Below, one piece after another: positions 9,245-18,236 of a DNA stretch of 64,000 nucleotides. Within the stretch, counting starts at the first letter, position 1; every line of letters begins with the position of its first letter. Under the pieces are notes generated by a model. The model saw only the letters and a program-made list of their open reading frames with translations, ran no database searches and was not told where the DNA came from. The translations under genes were made by a program, and so were the position numbers. Source of the stretch: Caldalkalibacillus uzonensis (GTDB taxonomy: Bacteria; Bacillota; Bacilli; Caldalkalibacillales; Caldalkalibacillaceae); contig NZ_JAUSUQ010000001.1 of the NCBI RefSeq assembly GCF_030814135.1, forward strand, positions 124,001 through 188,000. The letters run 5' to 3'.

Positions 9245-10882
9245 GTGTACGACAAACGATTACCACCAGAAAAGGTTGTTAGCCTCATAAAAAATAATAT
9301 GACCCTTGCTTTGTGTGGATTTACTTTGATAGGTGCTTGTGAAACGTTTTTAAGAACATTAGAGAATCACTATTTAAGTCACGGAAATCCAAAAAATTTG
9401 ACTTTGATCCATGCTGCGGGCCACAGTGATAAAGTAAATGGAATTGAACATTTGTCACATAAGGGTTTAGTAAAACGTATTATTGGTTCCCATTGGGGGC
9501 TTGCGCCCAGATGGGGAAAATTAATTCACAATAATGAAGTTGAAGCGCATTGTCTATCCCAAGGACAGTTGACCCACTTATTTAGGGCTATGGCAGCCGG
9601 TAAACCTGGAAATATTTCAAAAGTCGGTTTGGGCACATTTCTTGACCCCCGCATTGAAGGAGGACGAATCAACGACAAAGCCAAGGAGTCTGAAGCATTG
9701 ATCGATATATTGACTATTGATGATGAAGAATATCTGTTCTATAAAGAAATACCGATTGATGTATGTGTTTTAAGAGGAACTACAGCAGATGAATTTGGAA
9801 ATGTCACCATGGAGGACGAAGCATTAAAGCTAGAAGCTTTGTCTATTGCTCAAGCCACAAAACGATACGGAGGAACTGTCATCGTTGAAGTTAAACATTA
9901 TGCGAAATATGGGACTTTGCATCCAAAACAAGTCGTCATTCCGGGGGTATTTGTTGATCATGTCATCATTGCCAAAGATCCTATTAACAATCACCGTCAG
10001 ACTTCAAGCACATTTTTTGATCCCAGGTATTCCGGGGATTTACGGATTCCGGTCGACGTGATTAAACCGATACCCCTAAATGTCCGTAAGGTCATTGGGC
10101 GGAGGGCGGTTAAAGAGTTGCATCCTTGTGCTGTAGTTAATCTGGGAACCGGAATTCCGGGAGACACCATCGGCCCTGTTTCAAGTGAAGAAGGTATTCT
10201 AGATGACATTATTTTAACAGTAGAATCGGGAACAATTGGTGGTATTCCGATGGGAGGAACTGATTTTGGTATAACTATAAATGCAGATGCCATCATTGAA
10301 CATGCATACCAGTTTGATTTTTATAATGGACGGGGGGTTGATATCACCTTTATGGGAGCAGCAGAGATTGACAGTCATGGCAATGTTAATGTGAGTAAAT
10401 TCGGGACACGCACGGTAGGTTGTGGTGGATTTATTGACATCACCCAGAATGCAAAAAAAGTAGTTTTTTGCTCAACGTTTACCACTGGAGGACTGAAGGT
10501 GGATATACAAGGGGGAAAGCTGCATATTTTAAATGAAGGAAAGTTGAGAAAATTTGTTAATGATGTGGGTCACATTACATTTAGCGGTAAGGTAGGGCTG
10601 CAAAATGAACAAGAAGTAATTTATGTTACAGAACGGGCTGTATTTAAATTAACTCCTCAGGGGCTAATGTTAACAGAAGTTGCACCAGGCATCGATATAG
10701 AACAAGATATTCTAGCTCACATGGGGTTTACTCCTGTCATCTCTCCCGATCTAAAGAAAATGGATTATAGGATTTTTGAAGATGGAGCTATGGGGATTCG
10801 TGGTGAATTTTTGGAAGCGCTTAACAATAATAAAGAATTCGGTGTTTTATTTAAAAATGAAAAAGAGGAGGTCAAACAATGA
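9245..10882 (+). CDS. Class I CoA-transferase (fused alpha and beta halves, propionate/acetoacetate type)
   Basis: A 545-residue protein with both CoA-transferase halves in one chain: an alpha-like half (about residues 1-260) and a beta-like half (about 270-520). The beta-half Glu motif appears as VESGTIGGIPMGG (about 325-337), and the CoA-binding glycine-rich stretch NLGTGIPG is just before it. It should move CoA from acetyl-CoA or succinyl-CoA to the imported acid. GTG 9245 follows AGGAGG at 9232-9237. The stop overlaps the start of the TRAP binding protein, linking activation and uptake in one unit. Confidence 0.88.
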   Translation: MYDKRLPPEKVVSLIKNNMTLALCGFTLIGACETFLRTLENHYLSHGNPKNLTLIHAAGHSDKVNGIEHLSHKGLVKRIIGSHWGLAPRWGKLIHNNEVEAHCLSQGQLTHLFRAMAAGKPGNISKVGLGTFLDPRIEGGRINDKAKESEALIDILTIDDEEYLFYKEIPIDVCVLRGTTADEFGNVTMEDEALKLEALSIAQATKRYGGTVIVEVKHYAKYGTLHPKQVVIPGVFVDHVIIAKDPINNHRQTSSTFFDPRYSGDLRIPVDVIKPIPLNVRKVIGRRAVKELHPCAVVNLGTGIPGDTIGPVSSEEGILDDIILTVESGTIGGIPMGGTDFGITINADAIIEHAYQFDFYNGRGVDITFMGAAEIDSHGNVNVSKFGTRTVGCGGFIDITQNAKKVVFCSTFTTGGLKVDIQGGKLHILNEGKLRKFVNDVGHITFSGKVGLQNEQEVIYVTERAVFKLTPQGLMLTEVAPGIDIEQDILAHMGFTPVISPDLKKMDYRIFEDGAMGIRGEFLEALNNNKEFGVLFKNEKEEVKQ

Positions 10883-11928
10883 GACGCTACTTTAGGAAAA
10901 CTTATTTTCTAACCTTAATCCTCACATTAGCATTAATTATTACTGGGTGCGGAAGTGACAGTGTTTCAGAGCAGGGTAGTGAAAATGCTCAAACTACTAA
11001 TGATAATGTTAATGAGACTACACGAGTCATTGATGTTAGTTTGCCACTTGGACCTGATTCCCACCATGCGGCGGGAATTCACAAATTTGGGGAAGAGTTA
11101 GAAAGATTAACTGATGGGCGTTTAACAATAAATCCTCATTATAACAATGCCTTAGGAGGAGAGAGGGAAGTCATTGAGGGAATGAGTATTAACACGATTG
11201 ATGCAGGTATTTCTTCTACAGGACCTCTAGGTGGCTTTGTCAAGGAACTATTCCTTTTTGACCTACCTTATATATTTGAGAATGAGGAGCATGTATACGC
11301 TGTACTTGATGGAGAAATTGGGCGAGAGTTAGCAGCGCTTATTGAAGAGGAAGTGAATGTAAAAGTGTTGGGATGGATGGAAAACGGTTTCAGACATAAC
11401 ACCAACAGCGTTCGGCCGCTTAACCATCCAGATGATTTAAAAGGAATTAAGCACCGAACCCAAGAAAGCCAAGTCCAGGTTGATACTTGGACTGCTTTGG
11501 GAGCTGATGCAACACCTATGGCTTGGCCAGAAGTATATACAGCATTACAACAAGGAGTTATAGATAGTCAAGAAAACCCTATCCCGACAATCTATGATGT
11601 CCGATTTTACGAGGTTCAAGACTATCTGAACTTGACCCAGCATGTGTATTCGCCTGCACCACTTATGATGAGTAAAGAGTTGTTTGACTCCTTTTCACCA
11701 GAGGATCAGGAAGCCATATTGGAAGCTGCCGCTATTGCAACTCATTATCAAAGACAGGTGAGTACTGAGTTAACGAAAGAACTCATAAATGAACTCGAAG
11801 AGAAAGGTATGACAGTCACTAGACCAGACCTTGAGCCTTTCAGACAAGCTGTACAGCCAGTGATTGAAACATGGGCTCCAGAGGTAGGGGAAGAGATGAT
11901 TGAAAAAGTTATTAACTACGAATATTAA
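10879..11928 (+). CDS. dctP: TRAP transporter substrate-binding lipoprotein, DctP family
   Basis: A 349-residue lipoprotein. The signal peptide runs to a lipobox ITGC at about residue 22, and a Ser/Asn-rich tether follows. The mature part is a DctP-type binding domain. The conserved carboxylate-binding Arg is expected in the LKGIKHRTQES segment (about 180-190), and the family pattern QGVIDSQENP is seen near 225-235. TRAP systems import organic acids using sodium or proton gradients. The start overlaps the CoA-transferase stop by 4 bases. Confidence 0.93.
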   Translation: MRRYFRKTYFLTLILTLALIITGCGSDSVSEQGSENAQTTNDNVNETTRVIDVSLPLGPDSHHAAGIHKFGEELERLTDGRLTINPHYNNALGGEREVIEGMSINTIDAGISSTGPLGGFVKELFLFDLPYIFENEEHVYAVLDGEIGRELAALIEEEVNVKVLGWMENGFRHNTNSVRPLNHPDDLKGIKHRTQESQVQVDTWTALGADATPMAWPEVYTALQQGVIDSQENPIPTIYDVRFYEVQDYLNLTQHVYSPAPLMMSKELFDSFSPEDQEAILEAAAIATHYQRQVSTELTKELINELEEKGMTVTRPDLEPFRQAVQPVIETWAPEVGEEMIEKVINYEY

Positions 11929-11941
11929 GTATTTTTAAAAA

Positions 11942-11980
11942 CCTAAGAGAATGGTAAATACCAACTACCATTCTCTTAGG
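11942..11980 (+). other. Intercistronic 15-bp hairpin between dctP and dctQ
   Basis: Perfect inverted repeat CCTAAGAGAATGGTA / TACCATTCTCTTAGG with a 9-base loop and no U-tract. Its position after the binding-protein gene and before the membrane genes fits an mRNA 3'-end stabiliser or processing hairpin that raises the binding protein relative to the permease (inference). Confidence 0.7.
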
Positions 11981-12006
11981 CATAATCCTTCAGGAGGTGA
12001 GTTGAT

Positions 12007-12504
12007 GTGGGATCAATTGCAAGATACTACATTAGGTGCATAGATCTAATTAATAAATTCACAGGTTGGTCATTAGCTGTCATGTTAGCTACTATGAGCA
12101 TACTTATCTTTTGGCAGGTTTTTGCCCGATTTGTTGTGGGGAACTCATTAACGTTTTCTGAGGAACTGTCTCGGTTTCTAATGATTTGGATGACTTTGTT
12201 GGGTATGGCTTATGCTTATCGAAAAGGGATGTTAATTTCAGTAGATTTACTTCCAGATATAGTTAGTCACACGTTACGAAAATGGATTAAAATCGCTGTT
12301 TACATGTTGTCGTTCATCTTTGCTGTTGTTTTAGTTATTTTCGGTTGGGATATGGCACAAGCTGTATCCTCACAGACAGCACCAAGCACAAGAATTTCTA
12401 TGTTCTGGCCAATGCTGGCCCTGCCTATAGGAGGCTTATTAATTTTTCTCAATTCTATCGTTTTAATAATAGAGGAATTATCAGGCGGGAGAGATAAGAC
12501 ATGA
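12007..12504 (+). CDS. dctQ: TRAP transporter small permease, DctQ family
   Basis: A 165-residue membrane protein with four predicted helices (about residues 18-40, 52-68, 90-115, 133-152). It carries the DctQ pattern FSEELSRFLMIWMTLLG between helices 1 and 2. GTG 12007 is the usable start; the ATG two bases earlier is in a frame that stops after twelve codons. AGGAGGTGA lies 7 bases upstream. It forms the membrane complex with DctM and overlaps that gene by 4 bases. Confidence 0.9.
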   Translation: MGSIARYYIRCIDLINKFTGWSLAVMLATMSILIFWQVFARFVVGNSLTFSEELSRFLMIWMTLLGMAYAYRKGMLISVDLLPDIVSHTLRKWIKIAVYMLSFIFAVVLVIFGWDMAQAVSSQTAPSTRISMFWPMLALPIGGLLIFLNSIVLIIEELSGGRDKT

Positions 12505-13775
12505 TTACGCTTCTCTTTATAAGCTTACTCATTCTCATGGCTTTAAGTGTTCCTATTTCCATTTCTTTAGGTTTGGCTACGACCATTACAGTTTGGTTCG
12601 GAGACTTAACTTCCTTGAAGATTATTGTCCAACAGATGTTTAATTCGATCAATTCATTTCCCCTCATGGCCATACCTTTTTTTATTCTGGCCGGGTACTT
12701 GATGGAATCGGGAGGTATTTCTCAGCGTCTTGTTAACTTTGCCACTGCATTGGTCGGACATATCACAGGTGGTCTGGCCATGGTCGCGATCGTAACTTCC
12801 TTGTTTTTTGCAGCCATCTCAGGTTCAGGTGCTGCTACAACGGCGGCAATCGGAGCAATATTAATACCAGCGATGATTGCCAGAGGATACAGTCCCCAAT
12901 TTGCCACTGCCAACCAAGCTGTCTCAGGTGCATTGGGTGTCATAATCCCCCCTAGCATTCCTCTTATTTTGTATGGGATTGCGGCTCAGCAATCAATAGG
13001 AGATATGTTTTTAGCTGGAATTATTCCAGGAATTCTTGTAGGTTGTTCGTTGATAATCACTGCTTATTTTATCTCCAAAAAAAGAGGTTACATTGGGGTT
13101 GAAAAAAGAAGTTTTAAAGATTTAATCCATGCTTTTCGCAAAGCTGTTTTATCTTTGTTTATGCCATTTCTTGTGTTGGGTGGTATCTATGGCGGTGTCT
13201 TTACCCCCACTGAAGCGGCAGTCATTGCGGTTGCCTATTCATTTATTGTGGGTTTTGTAATTTATCGTGAAATTAAGTTAAAAGACATATTTGATATTCT
13301 TAAGCGTGCGGCGGTAACAACATCTGTTGTGATGAGTATTATTGCAACTGCAGGCTTGTTTAGCTTTATATTAAACCGCCTTGGGGTTCCTTCACTAATC
13401 TCTGATGCTTTCTTAAGTACCACAACCAGTGTGGTTGCGTTTATCTTTTTAGTCAATATTCTTTTGTTGATTACTGGTATGTTCATAGAAGCTGCTGCGG
13501 CCATTTTAATCTTTGTTCCCATTCTGCTTCCTTTGGCCGTTAATCTAGGTCTTGACCCTGTCCATTTTGGCATTATTATGGTCGTTAACCTTGCCATGGG
13601 CATGTTTACTCCACCAGTAGGCATTAACTTATTTGTCGCTTCGCAAATATCGGGGATCAAGTTAGAAAGATTGACAAAAGCAATTATTCCTTTTGTCATC
13701 GTACTTTTTGTCAATCTTATAATCTTAAGTTTTGTACCTTTCCTATCAACATGGCTGCCGTCTCTTGGAGATTAG
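12501..13775 (+). CDS. dctM: TRAP transporter large permease, DctM family
   Basis: A 424-residue protein with about twelve hydrophobic segments, the ion-coupled translocation subunit. Family signatures are GYLMESGGIS (near residue 60), SGSGAATTAAIG (near 110), PPSIPLILYG (near 150) and NLAMGMFTPPVGINLF (near 360). Length is standard for DctM (about 425). Coupled to dctQ by an ATGA overlap, it completes the DctPQM importer of this operon. Confidence 0.93.
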   Translation: MITLLFISLLILMALSVPISISLGLATTITVWFGDLTSLKIIVQQMFNSINSFPLMAIPFFILAGYLMESGGISQRLVNFATALVGHITGGLAMVAIVTSLFFAAISGSGAATTAAIGAILIPAMIARGYSPQFATANQAVSGALGVIIPPSIPLILYGIAAQQSIGDMFLAGIIPGILVGCSLIITAYFISKKRGYIGVEKRSFKDLIHAFRKAVLSLFMPFLVLGGIYGGVFTPTEAAVIAVAYSFIVGFVIYREIKLKDIFDILKRAAVTTSVVMSIIATAGLFSFILNRLGVPSLISDAFLSTTTSVVAFIFLVNILLLITGMFIEAAAAILIFVPILLPLAVNLGLDPVHFGIIMVVNLAMGMFTPPVGINLFVASQISGIKLERLTKAIIPFVIVLFVNLIILSFVPFLSTWLPSLGD

Positions 13776-13802
13776 CAAATATGATAAAAGAAGGGGTGAT
13801 GA

Positions 13803-15377
13803 ATGATGAAAATGGACTTAGAAACTCATTTTGGCAGGAACGTTTATGTTTATCCTGAGAGACCTGGCAATATTGCTGATATGCTTTTTGAATCTGCTCA
13901 AAAATATCAAGATAAAGTGGCTCTAGTATCAAATGATCATCGATTAAGTTACGGCGACTTTTGGGTGAGATCTGAACATATTGCTGGAAACTTACAAAAG
14001 CAATACGGCATTTTTAAAGGAGACAGAATAGCTGTGTTGCTTGGAAATAGTATCGAGTTTGCTTTAATTGTGTTTGCCTGTGCTCGCTTGGGGGCTATAC
14101 TGGTTCCTCTGAACACCAGATTACAAGAGAAGGAATTAAAGCACATGATTCTTAATTCTAAACCTAAAGCTATTTTTGTGGATGAGGAATTTGTGCCGAA
14201 AATGAATACTTTAAAAAATGAAGTCAATCAATTAAATGCTCACTATTTCTTAATAGGAAAAGAAACAAGTTCAGATTACTTGTCATTCAAGCAGTTAGAG
14301 CAGCAAAGTCAATTGGATACGGTCAGTGTTCATGAAGATGATCCCTTTTTCCTTATGTATACCTCTGGGACAACAGGCCTGCCTAAAGGGGCCCTGGGAA
14401 CACATTTAGGCGTTATTCATAGTGTGCTTAGTTATGAGAATGTATTAAAAACAAATGCGCTCACAAAAACACTGATTGCTGTCCCTCTTTTCCATGTCAC
14501 AGGATTAATAGGCCAACTTATACACATGGTTAGAGTAGGAGGGACCTCAGTTTTAATGAGAAGGTACAAAACAGATCCATTTCTGGAGTTGATTTCAAAA
14601 GAAAAAATTTCATTTTTATTTAATGTCCCCTCTATTTATATTATGATGATGTCTTCAGAGCAGTTCAGGCTTCATGAATATAGTTCAGTGACTTGTATTG
14701 CTTATGGCGGGGCGTCAATGCCTACAGAAGCAATATTCAAATTGAGAAAATACTTTCCCCATGCACATCTTCATAATTGTTACGGTGCAACAGAAACATC
14801 GTCACCAACCACGATAATGCCCCAGAAGTATGATGACAGTAAGTTAGCATCTGTGGGTAAACCGGTCCCAGGAGCTGAACTTAAAATTGTGAATGAAGAT
14901 GGAGAGGAGCAACCATTAGGAGAAGAAGGAGAATTACTAATTAAGGGTCCAATGGTAATTGGGGGTTATTGGAAAAACAAGCAGGCCAACAAAGCAGCTT
15001 TTGTTGAGGGCTATTGGCGATCTGGGGACATGGCAAAAATTGATGAAGATGGCTTTGTCTATATTTTAGACCGGAAAAAAGACATGATTAACCGCGGTGG
15101 GGAAAAAGTGTACTCCATTGAAGTCGAAAATGTCCTTCATCAACATCCGGACATTTTGGAAGCGGCAGTCATTGGCATTCCTCATCCCATATATGGAGAA
15201 GTGGTAAAAGCATTTGTTGTCACTAATAATAAACTGCTTTCAGAAGATAATATAAAGGAGTTTGTGTCAGAAAAGTTGGCAGATTATAAGGTGCCGGCGA
15301 AAATAGAATTTCTTTCCCAACTGCCCAGAAATCCAGGTGGAAAAGTACTTAAGCATACTCTTAAAAATGCACAATAG
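13803..15377 (+). CDS. AMP-forming acyl-CoA synthetase / ligase
   Basis: A 524-residue member of the adenylate-forming (AMP-binding) family. Motifs seen: the P-loop-like YTSGTTGLPKGA (about residues 180-191), NCYGATETSS (about 325), the RSGDMAKIDEDG hinge-region motif (about 400) and the C-terminal GGKVLKHTL with the catalytic Lys (about 515). It activates a carboxylic acid to its CoA thioester using ATP. It is the last gene of the LacI operon and offers a route of activation parallel to the CoA-transferase. ATG 13803 follows AAGGGGTGA. Confidence 0.92.
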   Translation: MMKMDLETHFGRNVYVYPERPGNIADMLFESAQKYQDKVALVSNDHRLSYGDFWVRSEHIAGNLQKQYGIFKGDRIAVLLGNSIEFALIVFACARLGAILVPLNTRLQEKELKHMILNSKPKAIFVDEEFVPKMNTLKNEVNQLNAHYFLIGKETSSDYLSFKQLEQQSQLDTVSVHEDDPFFLMYTSGTTGLPKGALGTHLGVIHSVLSYENVLKTNALTKTLIAVPLFHVTGLIGQLIHMVRVGGTSVLMRRYKTDPFLELISKEKISFLFNVPSIYIMMMSSEQFRLHEYSSVTCIAYGGASMPTEAIFKLRKYFPHAHLHNCYGATETSSPTTIMPQKYDDSKLASVGKPVPGAELKIVNEDGEEQPLGEEGELLIKGPMVIGGYWKNKQANKAAFVEGYWRSGDMAKIDEDGFVYILDRKKDMINRGGEKVYSIEVENVLHQHPDILEAAVIGIPHPIYGEVVKAFVVTNNKLLSEDNIKEFVSEKLADYKVPAKIEFLSQLPRNPGGKVLKHTLKNAQ

Positions 15378-15438
15378 AATGGGAATCAAGAATTACATGA
15401 TTTATTCGCAATCAGATTTTTTATTATAAATAGAATAA

Positions 15439-15562
15439 AAAGTAACCCACCCTGTTGGAGGCTGAGGGTAGGTTACTTTAACACTTGCCCAAAGGCCACC
15501 GCACTTCTTGCGGGATAGTTGCCAGTTTGAGCATCGGTGCGGCAACACCGCTGCTCTTTTTT
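15439..15562 (-). ncRNA. Candidate structured RNA / repeat element, copy 1
   Basis: Read on the minus strand (15562 to 15439), this block has three hairpins: GAGCA with inner CGGTG/CACCG; GGC-AACTAT with CCCGC/GCGG; and a final AAGTAACC stem ending in TTTTTATTC that looks like a terminator. A diverged copy of the same architecture and order occurs at 36068-36190. Shared blocks include AAAAA-GAGCA, GGCAACTA, CCGCAAG, CGGTGGC and AAGTAAC. A TATAAT with a weak -35 lies just upstream on the minus strand. On the plus strand the first hairpin plus TTTTTT (15529-15562) could end the acyl-CoA synthetase transcript. No known RNA family is recognised. Confidence 0.5.
15529..15562 (+). terminator. Plus-strand terminator of the LacI/TRAP operon
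   Basis: Stem GAGCA / TGCTC with an inner CGGTG / CACCG helix followed by TTTTTT at 15557-15562. It lies within the repeat element described on the opposite strand. Confidence 0.7.
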
Positions 15563-15667
15563 ATTATATACTGGTAGTATAAAAACATGCTAATTTTTAG
15601 TGCTAAATTATAAAAGAGTGACGGTTGTATTGCAAATAATTTCAAGGTTATGGTAGGTGAAACGGAA

Positions 15668-16384
15668 ATGAATCATGTATTATCTGTACACATTGATTAT
15701 GCTGGATATTCTGATAAAGAACCGATTATAAAAGATATTCGTTTTTCCATAAAATCAGGCGAATGGGTGGGGCTGATTGGAGGAAATGGGGCAGGAAAAA
15801 GTACGACAATCAACACCGTGCTCGGTTTGCTTAAACACCACAAATCTGCCATTCATTTCGGGGGTCAAAACGGCCATTACGGTTATGTCGCTGAACAACC
15901 AATATTTTATGATGAATTAACACTGTGGGAACACATGAAGTTAGCTGCTGCTGCTTTTGAAATGAAAAAGGACACCTATGCAGAAAAGGCAGAGGAGCTG
16001 TTGCATGCGTTTAGAATGGCACACGTGAAGCACGAGCTGCCCCAACATTTTTCTAAAGGTATGCAGCAAAAGTTAATGCTTATCCTGGCTTTTCTGGTTG
16101 AGGCCGATGTGTATATTTTCGACGAGCCGTTTGTCGGATTGGATCCACAGGCAACTCAAACTTTGCTGGAATACATCGATAAAGCTTGTCAACGAGGGGC
16201 CGGTGTGTTAATGTCTACCCATATTCTGGATACCGCTGAAAAAGTATGCGATCGCTTTGTGCTGCTTGATCAAGGGCGGCTGATTGCACAGGGCACCTTA
16301 ACTGACATACGTCAACAAGCAGGTCTTAGTCAAGGTTCTCTGTATGAGTGTTTTGATCGCTTGCAGGGTCGTGAGTGTGTATGA
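15668..16384 (+). CDS. ABC transporter ATP-binding protein, Ecs type (EcsA/YthP-like)
   Basis: A 238-residue ABC ATPase with Walker A GGNGAGKST (about residues 36-44), the signature region as FSKGMQQKL instead of LSGGQ, Walker B ADVYIFDEP and the switch His in STHIL. The altered signature is common in Ecs/ABC-2 type ATPases. ATG 15668 is preferred over 15650 because TAGGTGA is better placed. It overlaps the permease gene by 4 bases. Ecs systems in Bacillus influence secretion and membrane-protein processing. Whether this is the EcsAB or the YthPQ paralogue is not decided. Confidence 0.82.
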   Translation: MNHVLSVHIDYAGYSDKEPIIKDIRFSIKSGEWVGLIGGNGAGKSTTINTVLGLLKHHKSAIHFGGQNGHYGYVAEQPIFYDELTLWEHMKLAAAAFEMKKDTYAEKAEELLHAFRMAHVKHELPQHFSKGMQQKLMLILAFLVEADVYIFDEPFVGLDPQATQTLLEYIDKACQRGAGVLMSTHILDTAEKVCDRFVLLDQGRLIAQGTLTDIRQQAGLSQGSLYECFDRLQGRECV

Positions 16385-17619
16385 CGGCCAAACAATTATA
16401 TTTTAACCGGTTAAAATACGAGTGGAGTAGCGTCATTAAAGCTTGGAAAACGGCCATCGACTGGGTGGTCTGGCTGTACGTCATAATTCCCGTGTCCTTG
16501 GTGTTCGGACACCACTATTTAACTGTTTGGCATAAACAAGCTGTGTGGGCCGAGTCGATTCTTCCTCAATACATAGTTATTTTGTTGTTCATATTTACTT
16601 CAAAAGGCTTGGTTAGAACATTTGTCAAGGAAGCTGATCAGTTATTTTTGCTTCAACATAGCCACTGGTTGAGGGAGATTCGACTAAGAGGAATGCTTTA
16701 CTCTTTGCTGGTTATTTTTTTACAAACCATGACAGTCATGCTTATTTTGGCCCCGTATTTGCTCCATTATCAGGGATTTTCGTCAGAACAGCTGATTATA
16801 TTCGCTTTAGTCATTTTTTTGCTTAAACCTAATGCATTACTGGCCCAACAGCGTATCCCGTTAGAAGGCAAGTTCTGGCCGAACGCATTAAAGCGGATAT
16901 CCATCCGATTGATCACTGTAAGCATTCTCGGTACCGCATTCTTTTTTCATGCTGTACCATGGTTCAATTTATGCTTGAGCGGTGTATTAAGTTCGATATT
17001 ACTGTTCCAAATCTTCAGCAAACTGAACAGTTTCGCGATGTTTAGAGATGATGTCGCCAGAGAAATAAAACACAGCAATGGTAAAATATCCATCTTAGTT
17101 GGCATTGCTGAGCAGACGGGGTTAACTTATCTCAACCTCAAAAAAGAAAGACGCTTATTTAAAAAATTAAAATGGTTCCCTAAGTCTGGATTCCCAATCA
17201 CAAAGATCAATCAAGTGAATATGCTGGTGGAGTTGTTCAGTAAAACAGTGTTAAGGAACGATGCTTATGTTATGATGTATATTCAATTGATGCTCATTTT
17301 GGGAGCGGCGATCATTTTGCTGCCATTTTGGTTAAAATGGGGATTATGGCTGTTGTCTTATATTTGTCTTGTTTACTTCATCAGCGTGGTTTGGAAAGAG
17401 ATGATGAGGCATCCCTATTTGAAAACTTACCCGTGGAAAGAAAAAAATATCGCCAAGGCGTATCAAAAGACAGTATTATACTTTCTTACGCCAAGTTTTA
17501 GTTTGCTGGGCTTGCTCTTAGGTTCTTTGACCTTCCAATGGTTGGGAGCTGTATTGCTGACACTCATCAGTGTATTACTAGGTGTGTTGATGCATAGACG
17601 TCATGTTATAGTGAGATAG
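16381..17619 (+). CDS. ABC transporter permease, EcsB/YthQ-like
   Basis: A 412-residue membrane protein starting at the ATG that overlaps the ATPase stop codon. Hydrophobic helices occur at about residues 25-45, 60-78, 105-125, 135-150, 178-200 and again from 300 to the end. A hydrophilic stretch at about 225-270 contains Lys-rich sequence. It begins TAKQLYFNRLKYEW and carries the EADQLFLL pattern expected of EcsB relatives. Context with the upstream ATPase supports a two-gene exporter-like unit. The substrate is unknown. Confidence 0.78.
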   Translation: MTAKQLYFNRLKYEWSSVIKAWKTAIDWVVWLYVIIPVSLVFGHHYLTVWHKQAVWAESILPQYIVILLFIFTSKGLVRTFVKEADQLFLLQHSHWLREIRLRGMLYSLLVIFLQTMTVMLILAPYLLHYQGFSSEQLIIFALVIFLLKPNALLAQQRIPLEGKFWPNALKRISIRLITVSILGTAFFFHAVPWFNLCLSGVLSSILLFQIFSKLNSFAMFRDDVAREIKHSNGKISILVGIAEQTGLTYLNLKKERRLFKKLKWFPKSGFPITKINQVNMLVELFSKTVLRNDAYVMMYIQLMLILGAAIILLPFWLKWGLWLLSYICLVYFISVVWKEMMRHPYLKTYPWKEKNIAKAYQKTVLYFLTPSFSLLGLLLGSLTFQWLGAVLLTLISVLLGVLMHRRHVIVR

Positions 17620-17668
17620 GGGTATTATTACTTAACACCATTGTTGAAATTAAAATGAGGGATACTAA

Positions 17669-18070
17669 ATGGCCTACCATCATTTATACCTTTTATATCT
17701 GTACTATTTTAACATTAAAAGGGATTACTATGAGTGTCATGATGTCCTGGAGGAATTGTGGCTGGAGGAAGGATGTTATTCCTTCTATCAGGGTTTGATT
17801 CAAGTAGCCGTGGGTTTGTACCATTTTCGCTGGGATAACGTTGAGGGGGCCAAATTACTGTTTGAGGGCGGACTGAGTAAGCTAGAGTCCTATCCGGATT
17901 ATCATTATGGGATTAACGTTAAAAAGCTTCGCCATGAAGTGAAACGTTACCTGCAAAAGTTAAATAATATAAAAGAGGATCCGTTTGAGTTTTATGATTT
18001 GACAATTGAGATTGTAGATGACGAACTGAAAGAGATGGTGGAAGGTATTCAGCGGGAGATGGAACAATAA
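17669..18070 (+). CDS. DUF309 domain protein (YpuF-like)
   Basis: A 133-residue soluble helical protein with the DUF309 pattern ECHDVLEELWLEE (about residues 25-37) and FYQGLIQVAVGLYHF (about 42-56). Members are small proteins of unknown function; the His and Glu of the HDVLEE motif are conserved. ATG 17669 is the first start in frame. It follows the Ecs-type pair by about 50 bases and could be cotranscribed. Confidence 0.85.
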   Translation: MAYHHLYLLYLYYFNIKRDYYECHDVLEELWLEEGCYSFYQGLIQVAVGLYHFRWDNVEGAKLLFEGGLSKLESYPDYHYGINVKKLRHEVKRYLQKLNNIKEDPFEFYDLTIEIVDDELKEMVEGIQREMEQ

Positions 18071-18227
18071 CATATCGCTTCAAGCTGGCCGGATTCCGTT
18101 ACAACAGGGAAGCACTTACAGTCTCAGACTGAAAAAGGTGACCAAACAAGCCATTAAAGAAGAAGGGCTTGCCGAAGCGTACCGGCAAGCAGGATGGGAA
18201 TTGCGGCATGTCCGTTTCACTCTGTAG
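18067..18227 (+). pseudogene. Frameshifted small gene with no good start codon
   Basis: One frame reads TYRFKLAGFRYNREALTVSD and then stops at a TGA. The next frame reads LKKVTKQAIKEEGLAEAYRQ and runs on to GWELRHVRFTL before a TAG. Joining the two at the single missing base near 18129 gives a continuous, plausible protein of about 53 residues. Where an ATG would be expected there is ATA (18067-18069), preceded by GGGAGATGG. It overlaps the end of DUF309. I do not recognise the family. It is either a decayed gene or an assembly error. Confidence 0.4.
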
Positions 18228-18236
18228 CATTATCTC

